A stretch of 64,000 nucleotides of DNA from Pochonia chlamydosporia 170 (Eukaryota > Ascomycota > Sordariomycetes > Hypocreales > Clavicipitaceae): NCBI RefSeq assembly GCF_001653235.2, contig NC_035792.1:1984001-2048000 (forward strand). Direction: 5' to 3'. The position numbers were made by a program, and so were the translations under genes. This document shows positions 22,269 through 33,232 of the stretch, piece after piece; the stretch's first letter is position 1, and every line of letters begins with the position of its first letter. Below the pieces are notes generated by a model. That model was given only the letters and a program-made list of their open reading frames with translations, was not told where the DNA came from and did not search any database.

Positions 22269-23740
22269 CTATTCATCAAAAGAAAGTACGCGAAAGCGAT
22301 TAGAAGTTGAGCCTGTCGGAGCCTTGGGTCCAATTTGAGCTGGCTGTGTCTGTTTTGGCACAGGAATTTTGTGCAACGGCTGTGCACATTCGTCGACGCC
22401 CCATTCAATTCGGGAGGAGCCTTTGTATTTCCTGCCATGTGGTATAAGCAAATTGGAGTCTGGGGCGAGATAACTATCATGGCGTGGGATTCGCGTGGTG
22501 CGAGGAAGCAGCAATACACTTACTGTCGACTCATCATGCACGTACGAGCGAACATGGCAGCAGCAACTGAATTGGTACTGATGAAGCAGTGGCCACCGGT
22601 GAAGTGAATTTGGATAACCACAAGGTTGTGTATGTGCTCCAAGTCGTTACGAATCTCTTGTTCAGTGAAGTTGGGATTGCAGTATCGGATGATGATGTTA
22701 CGGCATGCACCTAGGGAAATTTTGTGCGCCACATGCCCAGATAGAGTAAATTGACGTTCATCCCATCTAATGTCGACCTAGGAGTAGGATACGGTCAGTT
22801 TCGGGGAGTGCGGAGCAGTGTTGAAAAACAGGAACAACCTTTTTATTGTTGATGTACAGTCCATTGGCCTGTACATAAGAGTAGAACGCATGAGCATCAC
22901 TTGAATGAAGAAAGGAGAGGGACGCCATGTTATCTCTGAGCCGAGAGTATATGTTGACGAGAAATCCACCCTTTACAACAGATGTGATATTTGCAAGGGT
23001 AGTGCCTTCCGCAAGGTTAATGAGTTGTACTGTTCGCGTAGCATTCTTTCGCACGGCAGGCGTCGAGGAGCCATTGAACAATGCTGGAACTTGGTTATCA
23101 ATGGTGCTAGACTTTTCGATTTCCGAATCGGTAGACGAATCATCAACTAATTCCAAGTCGTCTGATTCAGTTCCATCAGCTGTAGAAGGAGTGCGTCTTG
23201 AATTCGGGTAAGCGACAAAACGATACGGGTCGGCATGACTGGTCTGATATGATGTGGTAGGGATATGGTGTTGCTCCATGTGGTCGGAGCAGCTAGTATT
23301 TGTCATAGGGGCATGGAAGGAACTTTTCTCAACACGAGGCTCAGGGCCATTGGAAGTTTGTAAACTGAGAAGCTGTCTCCCGTAAGCATTAAATCGACTA
23401 TATTCATCAATGCCAACGCATCGACTCAGGATATGCTACAAACCTCTATTGTTTCTCTTTGCACTCCGCCATTGATGAGATTGCGACACAAGGTATCTTG
23501 AAGAGCGATGACAGAGATGTTAGAATCAGAAGGAATGGAAGAAAGCCTTTCGGAAACGTCTCTCACCGTATTGTTGGGCAGTCTTGACAAGACTGGTGTA
23601 TTCATCGCGGGTAATTTGAATGACGGCAAACCCGAACTGAGCATCTCCGGAGGGAAGAGAAGGTTTCTATCCGATACTGAGTACATATGTATGGAGATGA
23701 TGGATTTCAAATGTAAAATATGTACACTTACAGTTGACAT
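22269..23740 (-). CDS. RRM RNA-binding protein, Nrd1-like (fungal), six exons
   Basis: Six exons (23740-23732, 23666-23567, 23496-23444, 23372-22839, 22777-22524, 22431-22269; introns of 65, 70, 71, 61 and 92 nt) join in frame to 370 residues. Exon 1 is only ATG TCA ACT. Exons 2-3 join to VIQITRDEYTSLVKTAQQY then DTLCRNLINGGVQRETIE, the conserved N-terminal module of fungal negative-regulator-of-differentiation (Nrd1)-type proteins. RRM1 (about 166-240) has RTVQLINLAEG and ends at INNKK-VDIRWDE across intron 4. RRM2 (about 250-320) has RNIIIRYC and GGHCFISTN, then ARTCMMSRQKYKGS with the intron inside. The C terminus is short (NRFRVLSFDE). S. pombe Nrd1 has four RRMs and is much longer, so this looks like a short paralogue. 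RNA targets are unknown. The exon-intron model is my own reading. Confidence 0.72.
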
Positions 23741-24114
23741 GTTGAAGTTATGGTTGTCGTGAATATCGCATGCAACGATGTCTAAGAAAAAAAAGAGGAA
23801 AAGAAAGATGTAAAAAGATAAAAGACGGATAAGAACAAGAAAATGGAAGAAGCGCAAGAGTCAGGATCAGACGAAAAGGCTAGGTCGGGCTCCAGCTGCC
23901 AGATGTCAAGTCCCTGTGTCAAGTGCTGGCTATTGCAGACAAACAAGGCAAGTACTGACAGCTGTTGGCCAGGCCAAACCACGTGCATGTGTACAATGTA
24001 CATGTATGCGCGCACATACAGATGTCTGTCGACGTATGGATGTCTGGATGTATGAATGTATGAATGTGCTATGGGCATACACGGTGCACATACCTGCAGA
24101 CAGAATAGATAAGG

Positions 24115-24335
24115 TACCTAGGTATGTACGAGACCAGCAAAAATCGACAAACCACCACACCTTGGTAGGGAACGATTTAGGCAAGAAGAACCGTGGTATT
24201 ACTGCGTATTGCGGCATGACGTCTGGTGCCATATACCTAGGTACCTAGGTACTTTACTTTTACTATCAACAGGACCAACGAACCAACACCTGAGCCAGAT
24301 GCAAGTAACTACTTACCTAGGTACCTACCTAGGTA
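24115..24335. repeat. Cluster of TACCTAGGTA palindromes
   Basis: Five exact 10-bp palindromes TACCTAGGTA occur at 24115, 24234, 24242, 24314 and 24326; the second and third overlap, and the last runs into AGGTAGGTAG. They are part of a motif family seen elsewhere in the window. Confidence 0.9.
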
Positions 24336-27048
24336 GGTAGGTAGAAGCCAAGCACTGACGGCTACCAAAAGGTATAGGCATGTACTTAAGTAGTACTGTA
24401 CCATACTCTACATAAAGTACATGTAGCATTGCTGGCGGTTGTCGTCATCGTCCAGCGGAGAATCCAGATATGAGCAATAAAAGCGAAGAGCGAACAGCCA
24501 TATTAGCAGTGAATCCCCCAACCTACATGCATCAGACAAACCAGGCTGAGTATCGTGGACAATCTGAATACCAGCCCAAGGAAGGGGACGCTTGTCGGGC
24601 ATCAGCAGCCGTGTGTGCGCATATGCAAGTGCATAACTGGAACATGCCTCAACACTTGACCATTGGAAAGAGAAAAAGTGTGACATCTCATATCAAAGTC
24701 CAACGTGGGAGCACCCATTACAGACTGAACTTTCTGTGCCGGACCATGACTGGCCATCAGACTATTGTCATAGCCCAAGAAAAAAGTCACAGCTGCATAG
24801 TTGTCTAGATCGGGACGTATTGGATGGCGCATTTACTGGGGTGCAGCAAACATTTAACAGTCTGGTTGAATGCCCACGCGCTTGACCGCTCTGTGAGAGT
24901 TTGTAAGGCTTCTTCTAGCTTGATACAAGGCTGGAGTCAATCGAGTGGTTTGGTATAGGAGTGAAAGCTATCGGATATGTACCAACCACCACGATCCTGG
25001 CCGTTATTTCAACCGCGAGACTATGATAGGGATATTATCGGAGCTGATGTACCTACGTAGACGCTCAAACATTGGTACTTGTTCATATCATACCGGGCTC
25101 ATGGTGCCACGCAGATTGAGCACAACCATGTGGTGATGAATGAGGCGTTGGGGACGGTGAGGTTAGGCCTCTACGGAGTATTAGTAACTATGACTTGATG
25201 CAGTAGTGTTGGGAACTTGACAGAGGCTTTGTTCAATGTTTGCATTCGCGGCTGCTTTTGTCTAGAATAAAAATGTGTAAACGTAAGCAAATCGGCGATT
25301 GGCAGAACATAGAATGACGGCGCCCCTAGGGATATGCAAAGAACACGAGTTGCACCAGACCTCTGTGAATCAAGACATATATCAGATTGACGCTTATCAA
25401 ACCACCAGCTCGGAAGGAACAGGCGTCTAGATCTTTCAATGTCTGCTCATGGCAGACTTGAGAGCATGTGCCGATTGCTCTGCAGCAGAGCAAGTGCCAT
25501 ACCGGAAGCAGCACATGCATCAATCACATCACACAACATTGAACTTGATATGACCAGTTGACGTTACTTAAGCACAATACCCAAGACACTGAAGCAAATT
25601 GCAGGTCGATTCGTCACAGCCTTTCAGCTCACTGGACACGCTGCACCCGAGTTGGATACTCTGTACTCCGCAGCCTTGGCAGCAACGGTGGTTGTGCTCC
25701 CTACGTCACATACCGATCCTGTTGCATTGAAGGCTTGATGGCAGAGTAACAACCGGCCTCCCAGGAGCAAGGATTCATTTGTGGCGTCCTGGTGGTGGCA
25801 GGGGTATCATTTTTGTTCGCATTGATAGAGTTCAAGAAGTGTGAGAGAGGCTTGGAAGGCAAGGAAGGAAGGCAAGGGGCCGTCCGACATGTTGATGGAT
25901 GGGAGCACTTGAGAGGAAGGGGGCTTGGACCAAGAGGGGACAGGAGGTGGGCGAGGGGGGGACAAACACGAGATCACGTGTGCCGTATTGCACTTGCCTC
26001 TGGGGCCAAGTCGCTCAGCTTGCCCGGCATCTGTTCCATGTTGTTATTTTTGCTCGGCCTTGCCTTGTGTGCGGGTCAGTCAGTGGGTGACGCACTGAGG
26101 CATGTGCGTCGCCGAGAATGAAGAAAATTCGTGTCAAGTGGCCTGGTGAGACGAGACTGAGCTACTCTGTACTTATCCCCAGAGATTGACCCGACCCGCT
26201 TGGTGTTCCGTATGTATTCTCCTGGCGACGAGATCCGAGATGATATCTACAGCGAGTCTAAGACGGACGAGGCAGTTAAATGAGGTCAATGCATACAAAA
26301 AGGTCAAGTCAAGACGTCGTCGCTAGCAGCCGCCCTGAGTCTTAGCGAAGGCAAGGGGCAGTTCTGGTGCTCAAAGATCAACATGAAGTGATCCGATGTC
26401 TGCCTGGCACTGATACGTGTAACTGGTCTCACCGCACAGGCTTGACTTTTGGGCCTGATCTGTCTGGTGCCTGTCCTGGGCCACTAGCTGCATGTGCGCT
26501 CTGTGAAGCACGCAGTACCGGTACTGTAGAGCAAAAATAAAAACAAAAATGGAGCGTACGATGAGGCTATGCCCGTTCAAGCCAAGAGTGGCTCCACTGG
26601 CACCGGTCCTGGCTCGTTCCGTGGTGGGTGCAATGTTGGACAGCGAACATTGAACGGGTCAAGTCTTGCCTGGTCAACTGGTGCATTCTTCTCGTTCGTG
26701 GTGTTGTCTTGTGTCTTGGCTTCTCGCCCATCAGTCGTCAAATTGCCAAAACGCCATCAATCAGACATAGCAGCAATAGAGCGTGCGTCTCTGATTTTCC
26801 AGTGCCGCATATTACCCGTAGTTAGTATAATGCACTGCTGAGAGGATCGTTTGTGGTGGTTGAGCTTGATCCAGTCCTCCATGTTCAATGTTGCCTGCCG
26901 TCTGGTCTGGTTGCTTGGCCCATCAGGCGCTGCTCTGGTCTGGTCTGGTTGGTTCCAGGCCTGGCTGTGGATCTCGACCACCCCCCCCAAGAGATCGGGA
27001 TTTCTGCCACACTACTGTTCCTGCTCCTGACCCCCCAGTCCGTCGTCT

Positions 27049-27077
27049 CCTTCTCTCTCTCTCTCGCTCTCTGTCTC
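27049..27077. repeat. CT-rich microsatellite / pyrimidine tract
   Basis: A run of TCTCTC with one G break, 450 nt upstream of the DUF7137 ATG. Pyrimidine tracts before start sites are common in filamentous fungal promoters, so this may mark the transcription start region. Confidence 0.7.
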
Positions 27078-27528
27078 ATCAACCTCCCCTGGTCAACCGG
27101 CCGAAGAAAAAAAAAGGACCACGGCATTTGCTTCGTCACATCTTTTTGTCTCTCGCTTTTTGCTGCACCTGTTTTGCTGTCATCTTTTTCTTCTCGACAC
27201 TCGCTTCTTCTGCGTCCAATTCGTCCCTCTTGCCCTATCCTCTCGAAACTTTCGCTCGCGTCGACCAACGATCCGCCGCCTGGATCCCCGTTGCTAGCTC
27301 ACCCCGACCGTTGAAAGCACCAAGTTTTGTTGACCTCGAGGCCTTCTTTTAGCCTGCCTCACCCCGTGGTTCATCTCTCGATTCATCGGGCGTTCCATAT
27401 TCTCGAGTCTCTTTTCTTGCACCTGCCTTAATTGCCTGCCACTCAAGCTTGCGGACTGGTTGTCGCCCTGAGAGGAGCGGCCCAATTTTAACCTCGCTCG
27501 CTTTACCACCATCACCACATCTTTGACC

Positions 27529-28490
27529 ATGCGTCCTGCTCAATCCTTAGTGCAACTGGCCCTGTGCCTGTCCACGTTTGGTTCCGTTGCTTCAGCGTCA
27601 GGCTGGCCACGATGGCTACCTGAACTTGATGCCCTCATCGTGCGGGCGGATAGCACTGACTCCAGTCAAGAACCCTCAGGTATGCTTCACTTGAGTAGAT
27701 GGCTCCGTTGCTTTACACCTGCCATCCACTCCATACTCTGCTCTAGTGACATTGTACTAACCATCTCCTCACCGCAGCTACACAAGATCAAGCATCTAAG
27801 ACTACGCCAGCAGATGCACCTGCCTCTACAACCGACGCTGGTAATACCAAATCCGGAGGCAAGACAACTGGTGACTTGAACACCGCAAAGCCCACAAAGA
27901 GTGGCAAGGCTGGCACTACTGGGAACAAGAAGGGCAACTCGACTCATACGCAGTTCCCCCCTGATGCCCCTCCCGCTGGCATCAGTATGCAAACACCAAA
28001 CACTAATCTGCAGCCCAGCGGACTATACAAGATTAGTGACTACGTTACCTGGTCTTGGAACTACACCTCTCTGCTTGGAACACCGACCGCCATCGATATT
28101 CTTGTCAGCTGCTCTGTTGCAAGTGAAACTTGGACTCTGACCGGCAATATGTCCTTCGCAACCTCAGTAAAATACGTTTGGGACACCAAACAACAGGCCA
28201 ACGACGTCAAAAGCCCCCTGGGTGTTCAAACGTACACCCTGATTGTGAAGGATTCCGACGCTCAAATCACTCAGGCCCCCGAACCTGGTTATCTTGGTGC
28301 ATATGCCAGCTACACATTTGGCATGTATACTGGTCAGCCATACACGGCTTATCCTGATTGGACATGTCCTGGACAATGCAGTACCGCTTCGGCACTGTTC
28401 GACCGTCACGCTGCTGGACTTGCTATCGGCATGAGCATTGTGACAATCCTGAGCTTTACGTGGTTTGTCGCTGGATTAGGATTGCATTAA
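27529..28490 (+). CDS. DUF7137-type secreted or membrane-anchored protein
   Basis: Two exons (27529-27679, 27778-28490; 98-nt intron) encode 287 residues. A signal peptide (MRPAQSLVQLALCLSTFGSV) precedes WPRWLPELDALIVRAD, a motif I recognise from the fungal DUF7137 group. A Thr/Ser/Lys-rich linker (about 50-110), probably O-glycosylated, follows. The core domain (about 125-255) has YKISDYVTWSWNYTSLLG, IDILVSCSVASETWTL and TYTLIVKDSDAQ, reading as a beta-sandwich. The C terminus has one membrane helix (GLAIGMSIVTILSFTWFVAG) with almost no cytoplasmic tail. It therefore looks like a type I surface or secretory-pathway protein with an extracellular beta domain. Its function is unknown; a role in the cell wall or ER/Golgi is only inferred from topology. 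It converges with the kinase gene. Confidence 0.75.
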
Positions 28491-29109
28491 GCTGGTTCCT
28501 TTACCCTGTTTCGGGAGGGAGTACAGCTGCCTGCAGCTCCTGTCTGCAGCAATCTTGCCTCTCACTCTCATAATTTTATTGGCGAAACATGTTATTCGTA
28601 GTCGTGGCAAACAGATTCACACCAGGCGTTGTTGGAAGACTTGGAGATTTATAATTTATAGCCTGATTTTATTACTTGTTTTGCTTTGGTACTTCTTGCC
28701 AAGCATTTTTTGACTTTTTAGCAGCATCATGGAAGGGAAGGGAATATAGGGGCGAGTCATTTGGACACTGCTTTTTTTGGTTTTGGCTACTGAATCTTTT
28801 TCTTTTGGCTTATTGGGTGTATTTATGGCCGGGGGAGTTGGACCTAGTATAAAATCTTCTAATGAAGCTACACGCATTAATACTTGCACCTTTTTTCCGG
28901 CAGCACAAGTCGTACGGCTTTCATCACAACTACCTAGGTAGTTGGCCTTCAAAATTGACAAGCGATCAGGTTTTCCAGTTCTAGCGCAATAGTCGCTCAA
29001 GAAATCTATTCGCTGTTTAATATGTCCAGGGATAATATAGCCGACTAGAAGCGCAACTTGTGACAGTTGCCCGCCGACAGATGTTCAAAGATTTTCACAT
29101 ATATGCTAT
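28491..29109. other. Convergent 3' flanks of the DUF7137 and CDK genes
   Basis: About 620 bp, AT-rich, with one TACCTAGGTA palindrome at 28931-28940. No gene is supported. Confidence 0.55.
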
Positions 29110-30565
29110 TCATACCATTCGCAGCGTAAAGCCAGCTCCACGCTCCTCCTTGTCTCTTCCCTGGAATATGCCACTCAAGTCGACGTCACCTAAGCTTACT
29201 GCTTGACCTCTGACAGGCGCATTGGGTTCATGTCGACGTCTTCGTTCCTGACCCGCTTTGCTGGGGAAAGTTGGGAACATGCTCTCAGGCTTTGGTTTAG
29301 GATCCTGGCGGAAGTATTCGTGACTGAGCATCTCTTTGGCTGTCGGTCGTCGGTCTGGATCCAGAGCTAACAGATCGTTGAGAAGGCTGGCTCCAGCGGT
29401 GGTCATGCCTGGAAACCGTGCCCGTATAACGGATCCAGTGGTTAAGGAATTCTTGGGAAGCTTCAAACTCCTGGCGTTGGGGAGCCTTCGGAATCCGGGC
29501 CACGATTCTTCAGTTGGCACGCCGCACAGTTCAAATATCTTGGACATTTGGTCTACCTCGTTGGTGCCTTGGAGCAGGGGCTCGCGCGTTATGAGCTCGC
29601 CGAATATGCAGCCAACGCTCCACATATCTACCGCAGCGTCGTATGTCTTTGTCCCTAGAAGCAGTTCTGGAGCGCGGTACCACAGCGTTACGACAAGCTG
29701 GGTCAGTTTAGGTGGTGGATCGCCGACATAGCGAGCCATGCCGAAGTCGGCAATCTTGAGCTGGCCACGGTTATTTAAGAGGAGGTTTGATGTTTTGAGA
29801 TCGCGGTGAAGAATCCAATTTTCGTGCAGGTAGGACAGGCCGGACGTTAGCTGGAGGAGGAGGCGCTTGACTTCGGAGGATAGGAAGGGTTCAGGCATGT
29901 CTTCGAGAATACCTTTGAGGTCGTGCTCCACGAATTCGAGGACTAGGAATATTGAACTACAAGAATGCAATGTTAGTATGATAGTTCTTGTTGTAGTCAT
30001 GAAATACGGAGCAGACTCACTTGTCAAGCTTTGTGACATCCTCGCCAACCACAACCTCTTCCAGTCGTACAATGTTGCGGTGCTTGCAGTCCTGCAGAAT
30101 CTGAATCTCTCTCAATCCCGTAACCGGTAGCCCATTTCGATCTGAAGGCTCGAGTTTTAATCTTTTCAGCGCCACAACTTTCCCAGTCGCACGTTCTGTT
30201 CCCCTTGCGACCCAGCCGTATGTGCCCTCCTCGATGTCGTTGAGCTTGTCGTAGTTCTCGACGCTCCGACTCTTCCCCCATGTGCCGGCATTCTCGAATC
30301 GCAAGAGTTTTATCGGTTTATTATTATTACTACTGGTCTCTGCTTCGGGCGTAACTCTGCGTCGTTTGGAGGGTCTTCCCTCCGCTTCTTGGTTGATGTC
30401 GTTGCTCTGGGAGGATGCTGCTAGAGCTGCTTGTTTGTCGGCCTCGAGCTTGCGCGCCTTCTCTGCCTTCTTCCGACGCTTCTCTTCCCTTTCTTGTCTT
30501 AGCTTTGATTCCAACTCGGCGTCTTCTTCGGTGTCTGCCCATCTCGATTTGCCCTTGCTAGCCAT
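29110..30565 (-). CDS. Cyclin-dependent kinase of the CDK10/CDK11 (PITSLRE-related) group
   Basis: Two exons (30565-30021, 29956-29110; 64-nt intron) encode 463 residues. A charged N-terminal coiled-coil region (ELESKLRQEREEKRRKKAEK) with a KRRR nuclear signal precedes the kinase domain (about 105-400). Catalytic features are present: glycine loop EEGTYGWVARG, VALKRLKL lysine, C-helix PVTGLREI (a variant of PITSLRE), HRDLKTSN, DFGMARYVG, and T-loop TQLVVTLWYRAPELLLG. The N-terminal extension and this C-helix place it with CDK11/CDK10 (S. pombe Ppk23, A. nidulans NpkA type), nuclear kinases linked to transcription and mRNA processing. The C-terminal tail is short. The exact human counterpart (CDK10 versus CDK11) cannot be fixed by eye. 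Its start is divergent from the complex I assembly factor gene. Confidence 0.88.
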
Positions 30566-31063
30566 GGCGGCGCAAAAGTAAAAGGGAGAAGAACTGTCTA
30601 GGATAGTCTCGCGAGTTTGGAAGTCGAGTTGTTTCGTAGCACAAAACTTGGACAGTCGGGATAGATTCGGTAAGAATTAGGCAATTGAGCCTTCAGATTC
30701 CAAAATATTTTCAAAGATGGTGAAGAGGAGAGCAACGAACGAAATGGCTAATATGGCGAGAAAGTGTCATTCTACCGCCAGCCGCGACGTGGGGCCAAGA
30801 AAGCTGCTTCTTCTAGTGTTGGTGTTGGTGGTGAGTGGGTTCAGCTGTCTGATGGTATCTTATCGCAGCTCTGACCTCATCCATCCATTCAAGCTCTCAG
30901 AAAAAAGGGAAGGGGCCTAGGCCCTGCCAACTAACATGACAACCTCATCTCATCTCTTTCACATCCTCATAACTCAGCCTGGACTACACAAAATAAGCAC
31001 AGAGCCACCGAATTGGATTGCTTACAGTACCGCCTCTCATCAGTTGCCCCTTTGACGTTATTA
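30566..31063. other. Intergenic, 0.5 kb, divergent promoter of CDK and NDUFAF7-like genes
   Basis: Compact bidirectional upstream region. No gene and no repeat stands out. Confidence 0.55.
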
Positions 31064-32854
31064 ATGGGACCAGTTTCGGCTGCAGCGGCCTGTAGAGGTC
31101 TGCGACGCATATCTTGCCGCCACACAATCCCGACGACTGGCCGACAATATCTACCAAGTCAACAAGCATTTCTGGTCGGTAGAAGCTTCTCAGTGACGGC
31201 CTCTCGTCGGGAAGAGGAGAGACAATGGTCAACACCCTTGGCAAAGCAGCTTTTTGAAGCGATATCAGTGAGTGATGTGAACCGGCCGCAGGACGACACG
31301 GAAATACAACATAGTGCTAAGCCTTGTCAAAGACAACAGGACCAGTACCATTGGCAAGCTACATGCGCATGTGCTTAACCGGAGATCTCGGTGGCTACTA
31401 TACAGGCGCAATTGGTCAAGACCGCGATCAATTCGGCATCAAAGGAGATTTCGTCACATCCCCTGAGATTTCTCAAATGTTTGGCGAACTGGTTGGCCTG
31501 TGGTTTATTGCCGAATGGATTAGCCAAGGCCAACCAAAGCAGGGCGTCCAATTGATTGAGGTTGGCCCAGGCCGTGGCACTCTTATGGATGACATGTTGC
31601 GAGTAAGCCCAATCCAATCCCAACCCAAAGCGTGCATCGCGATTTGGCCGGCCTTGATAGCTGCGGTATCTGCAGAAGCGTGTACGGCACTAACAAGTTG
31701 TTGATTTCAGACAATGAAACGCTTCCCAGCTATGGCAGATAGCATAGAGTCGGTTTTCATGGTCGAGGCAAGCCCAGAGCTTCGAGAGACACAGCAAAAA
31801 CTACTCTGCGGACCTGATGCAGTACCCGAGACTTGTGAAGCCGGGTTTCGCAGCCATGGAAAACATTTAGGGAAGCCCATTGTATGGGCTGAAAGCCTCA
31901 AGTCCATTCCCATTGGTAAGCTGAACATCTCTACACGCCAGCTTTGCAGATCAGAACTTAACCAGAAATGTCCCAGAGTCCAATAAAGTGCCATTCATCA
32001 TAGCACATGAATTTTTCGACGCCCTTCCCATTCACACTTTCCAATCCGCATTGGCACCAGCATCGCTGCCTAAGACGACGGCATCCATTGCATCAATAGA
32101 GAAAACCTCTCCGGAAGTAAAAGATTCACCGCCATCGTACGAGTGGCGGGAAATGATGGTTTCTCCTACTCATCCTGCCGAAGTTGCTTCTGCTCAAGCT
32201 AAAGCCAAGGCAGCCGGCAAAGATGCACCCCCCGAAGAATTTAAACTCATTCTATCCTCGAAACCTACTAGACATTCTCGCTACCTTCCCGAATCATCTC
32301 TAAGATACCAACAGCTCAAACAGTACCCCGGCTCCGTGGTTGAGATCTGCCCGGATGCCTCTCTATACGCGGCCGACTTCGCGGCGCGTATCGGCGGCTC
32401 TGAAAAGGTGAAGAAGTCGCAACCAAGTGGCGCGGCGCTGATTTTGGATTACGGAACATCCGACACAATTCCAATCAATTCCCTCAGAGGCATCCGACAC
32501 CATAAGCTGGTCAGCCCCTTCTCAGCCCCTGGTCTCGTAGACCTGAGTGCCGATGTGGATTTCACCGCCCTTGCTGAAGCCGCTACTCTTGCGAGCGATG
32601 GAGTTGAAGTCCACGGCCCGGTCCCGCAGGCGGATTTCCTTGAACTTATGGGGATTCGAGAGCGCGCAGAGATGCTCATCAAAGGTGCAGGAACGAATAA
32701 GTCAGCCACGGAGGACATTGAAAAGTCTTGGAAGCGCCTCGTTGACCGAGGACCTAGCGGGATGGGAAAAGTTTACAAAGCTTTGGCGATCTTGCCCGAG
32801 AATGATGGCAAGAGACGGCCCGTTGGCTTTGGGGGTGACATTTCACCAAGATAG
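31064..32854 (+). CDS. NDUFAF7/MidA-like mitochondrial SAM methyltransferase, complex I assembly
   Basis: Four exons (31064-31267, 31333-31602, 31711-31915, 31977-32854; introns of 65, 108 and 61 nt) encode 518 residues. The N terminus is rich in Arg, Ser and Ala without acids ([20 protein letters not shown]), a likely mitochondrial presequence. The methyltransferase domain begins [15 protein letters not shown], directly after intron 1, then [16 protein letters not shown] and [18 protein letters not shown]. The SAM-binding loop is [28 protein letters not shown] and [11 protein letters not shown] follow, all family hallmarks. In animals NDUFAF7 dimethylates an arginine of NDUFS2 during complex I assembly in the matrix. 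The ATG at 31064 is the only in-frame start that gives a presequence. The C-terminal 40 residues are less conserved. Confidence 0.9.
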
Positions 32855-33232
32855 TTTGTCTCAAGCTAACACCGTGTATTATGTATTGTAAAACTGGGAG
32901 AAGATGTAACAACGTACGATATAGTCCTCTAATAGTGGGAGATTGCCTCGGTGGCACTGATCTAAATCCTTGTGTGCTGAGGAATGCCACAGCAAGAGTG
33001 AGCCAAAGTTTTTGAAAGTGATTGTGTTTGTCGGCACAAGCACTGCGGTATGGATTGGTAGAATTACCAACCTTCAAAATAGTTGACCAGGGACAGGTAT
33101 TTACAATAATCTAATCATATATTGTAGCTATGAGCAAAGTCTAGTACAAGAATGTTGACTTCCTTTCCATTCAATAAAATGCCATGTCATGTCCCAAAAC
33201 TCGAAAGCAAACGCCATTTTGAACTCTATCAC
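32855..33232. other. Convergent 3' flanks of NDUFAF7-like and PTM1-like genes
   Basis: About 380 bp, AT-rich; AATAAA-like hexamers are present near 33,170. No gene is visible. Confidence 0.5.

Larger units (their letters stand above)
23741..27528. other. Intergenic, 3.8 kb, between the Nrd1-like gene and the DUF7137 gene
   Basis: Divergent upstream region of two genes. It contains the densest cluster of the TACCTAGGTA palindrome (five copies in 24115-24335), one TACTCCGTA-type site (25172-25180), three TTCAATGTT sites (25232, 26646, 26884) and tandem TCTGG units near 26,900-26,945. A CT-rich tract near 27,049-27,077 probably belongs to the DUF7137 leader. Candidate open frames (for example 26853-27314) are built on low-complexity pyrimidine DNA. 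No gene is supported. Confidence 0.6.

Noticed and set aside
24408..24832. Small gene between the TACCTAGGTA cluster and 25 kb
   Set aside because: Overlapping short frames on both strands, none with domain character.
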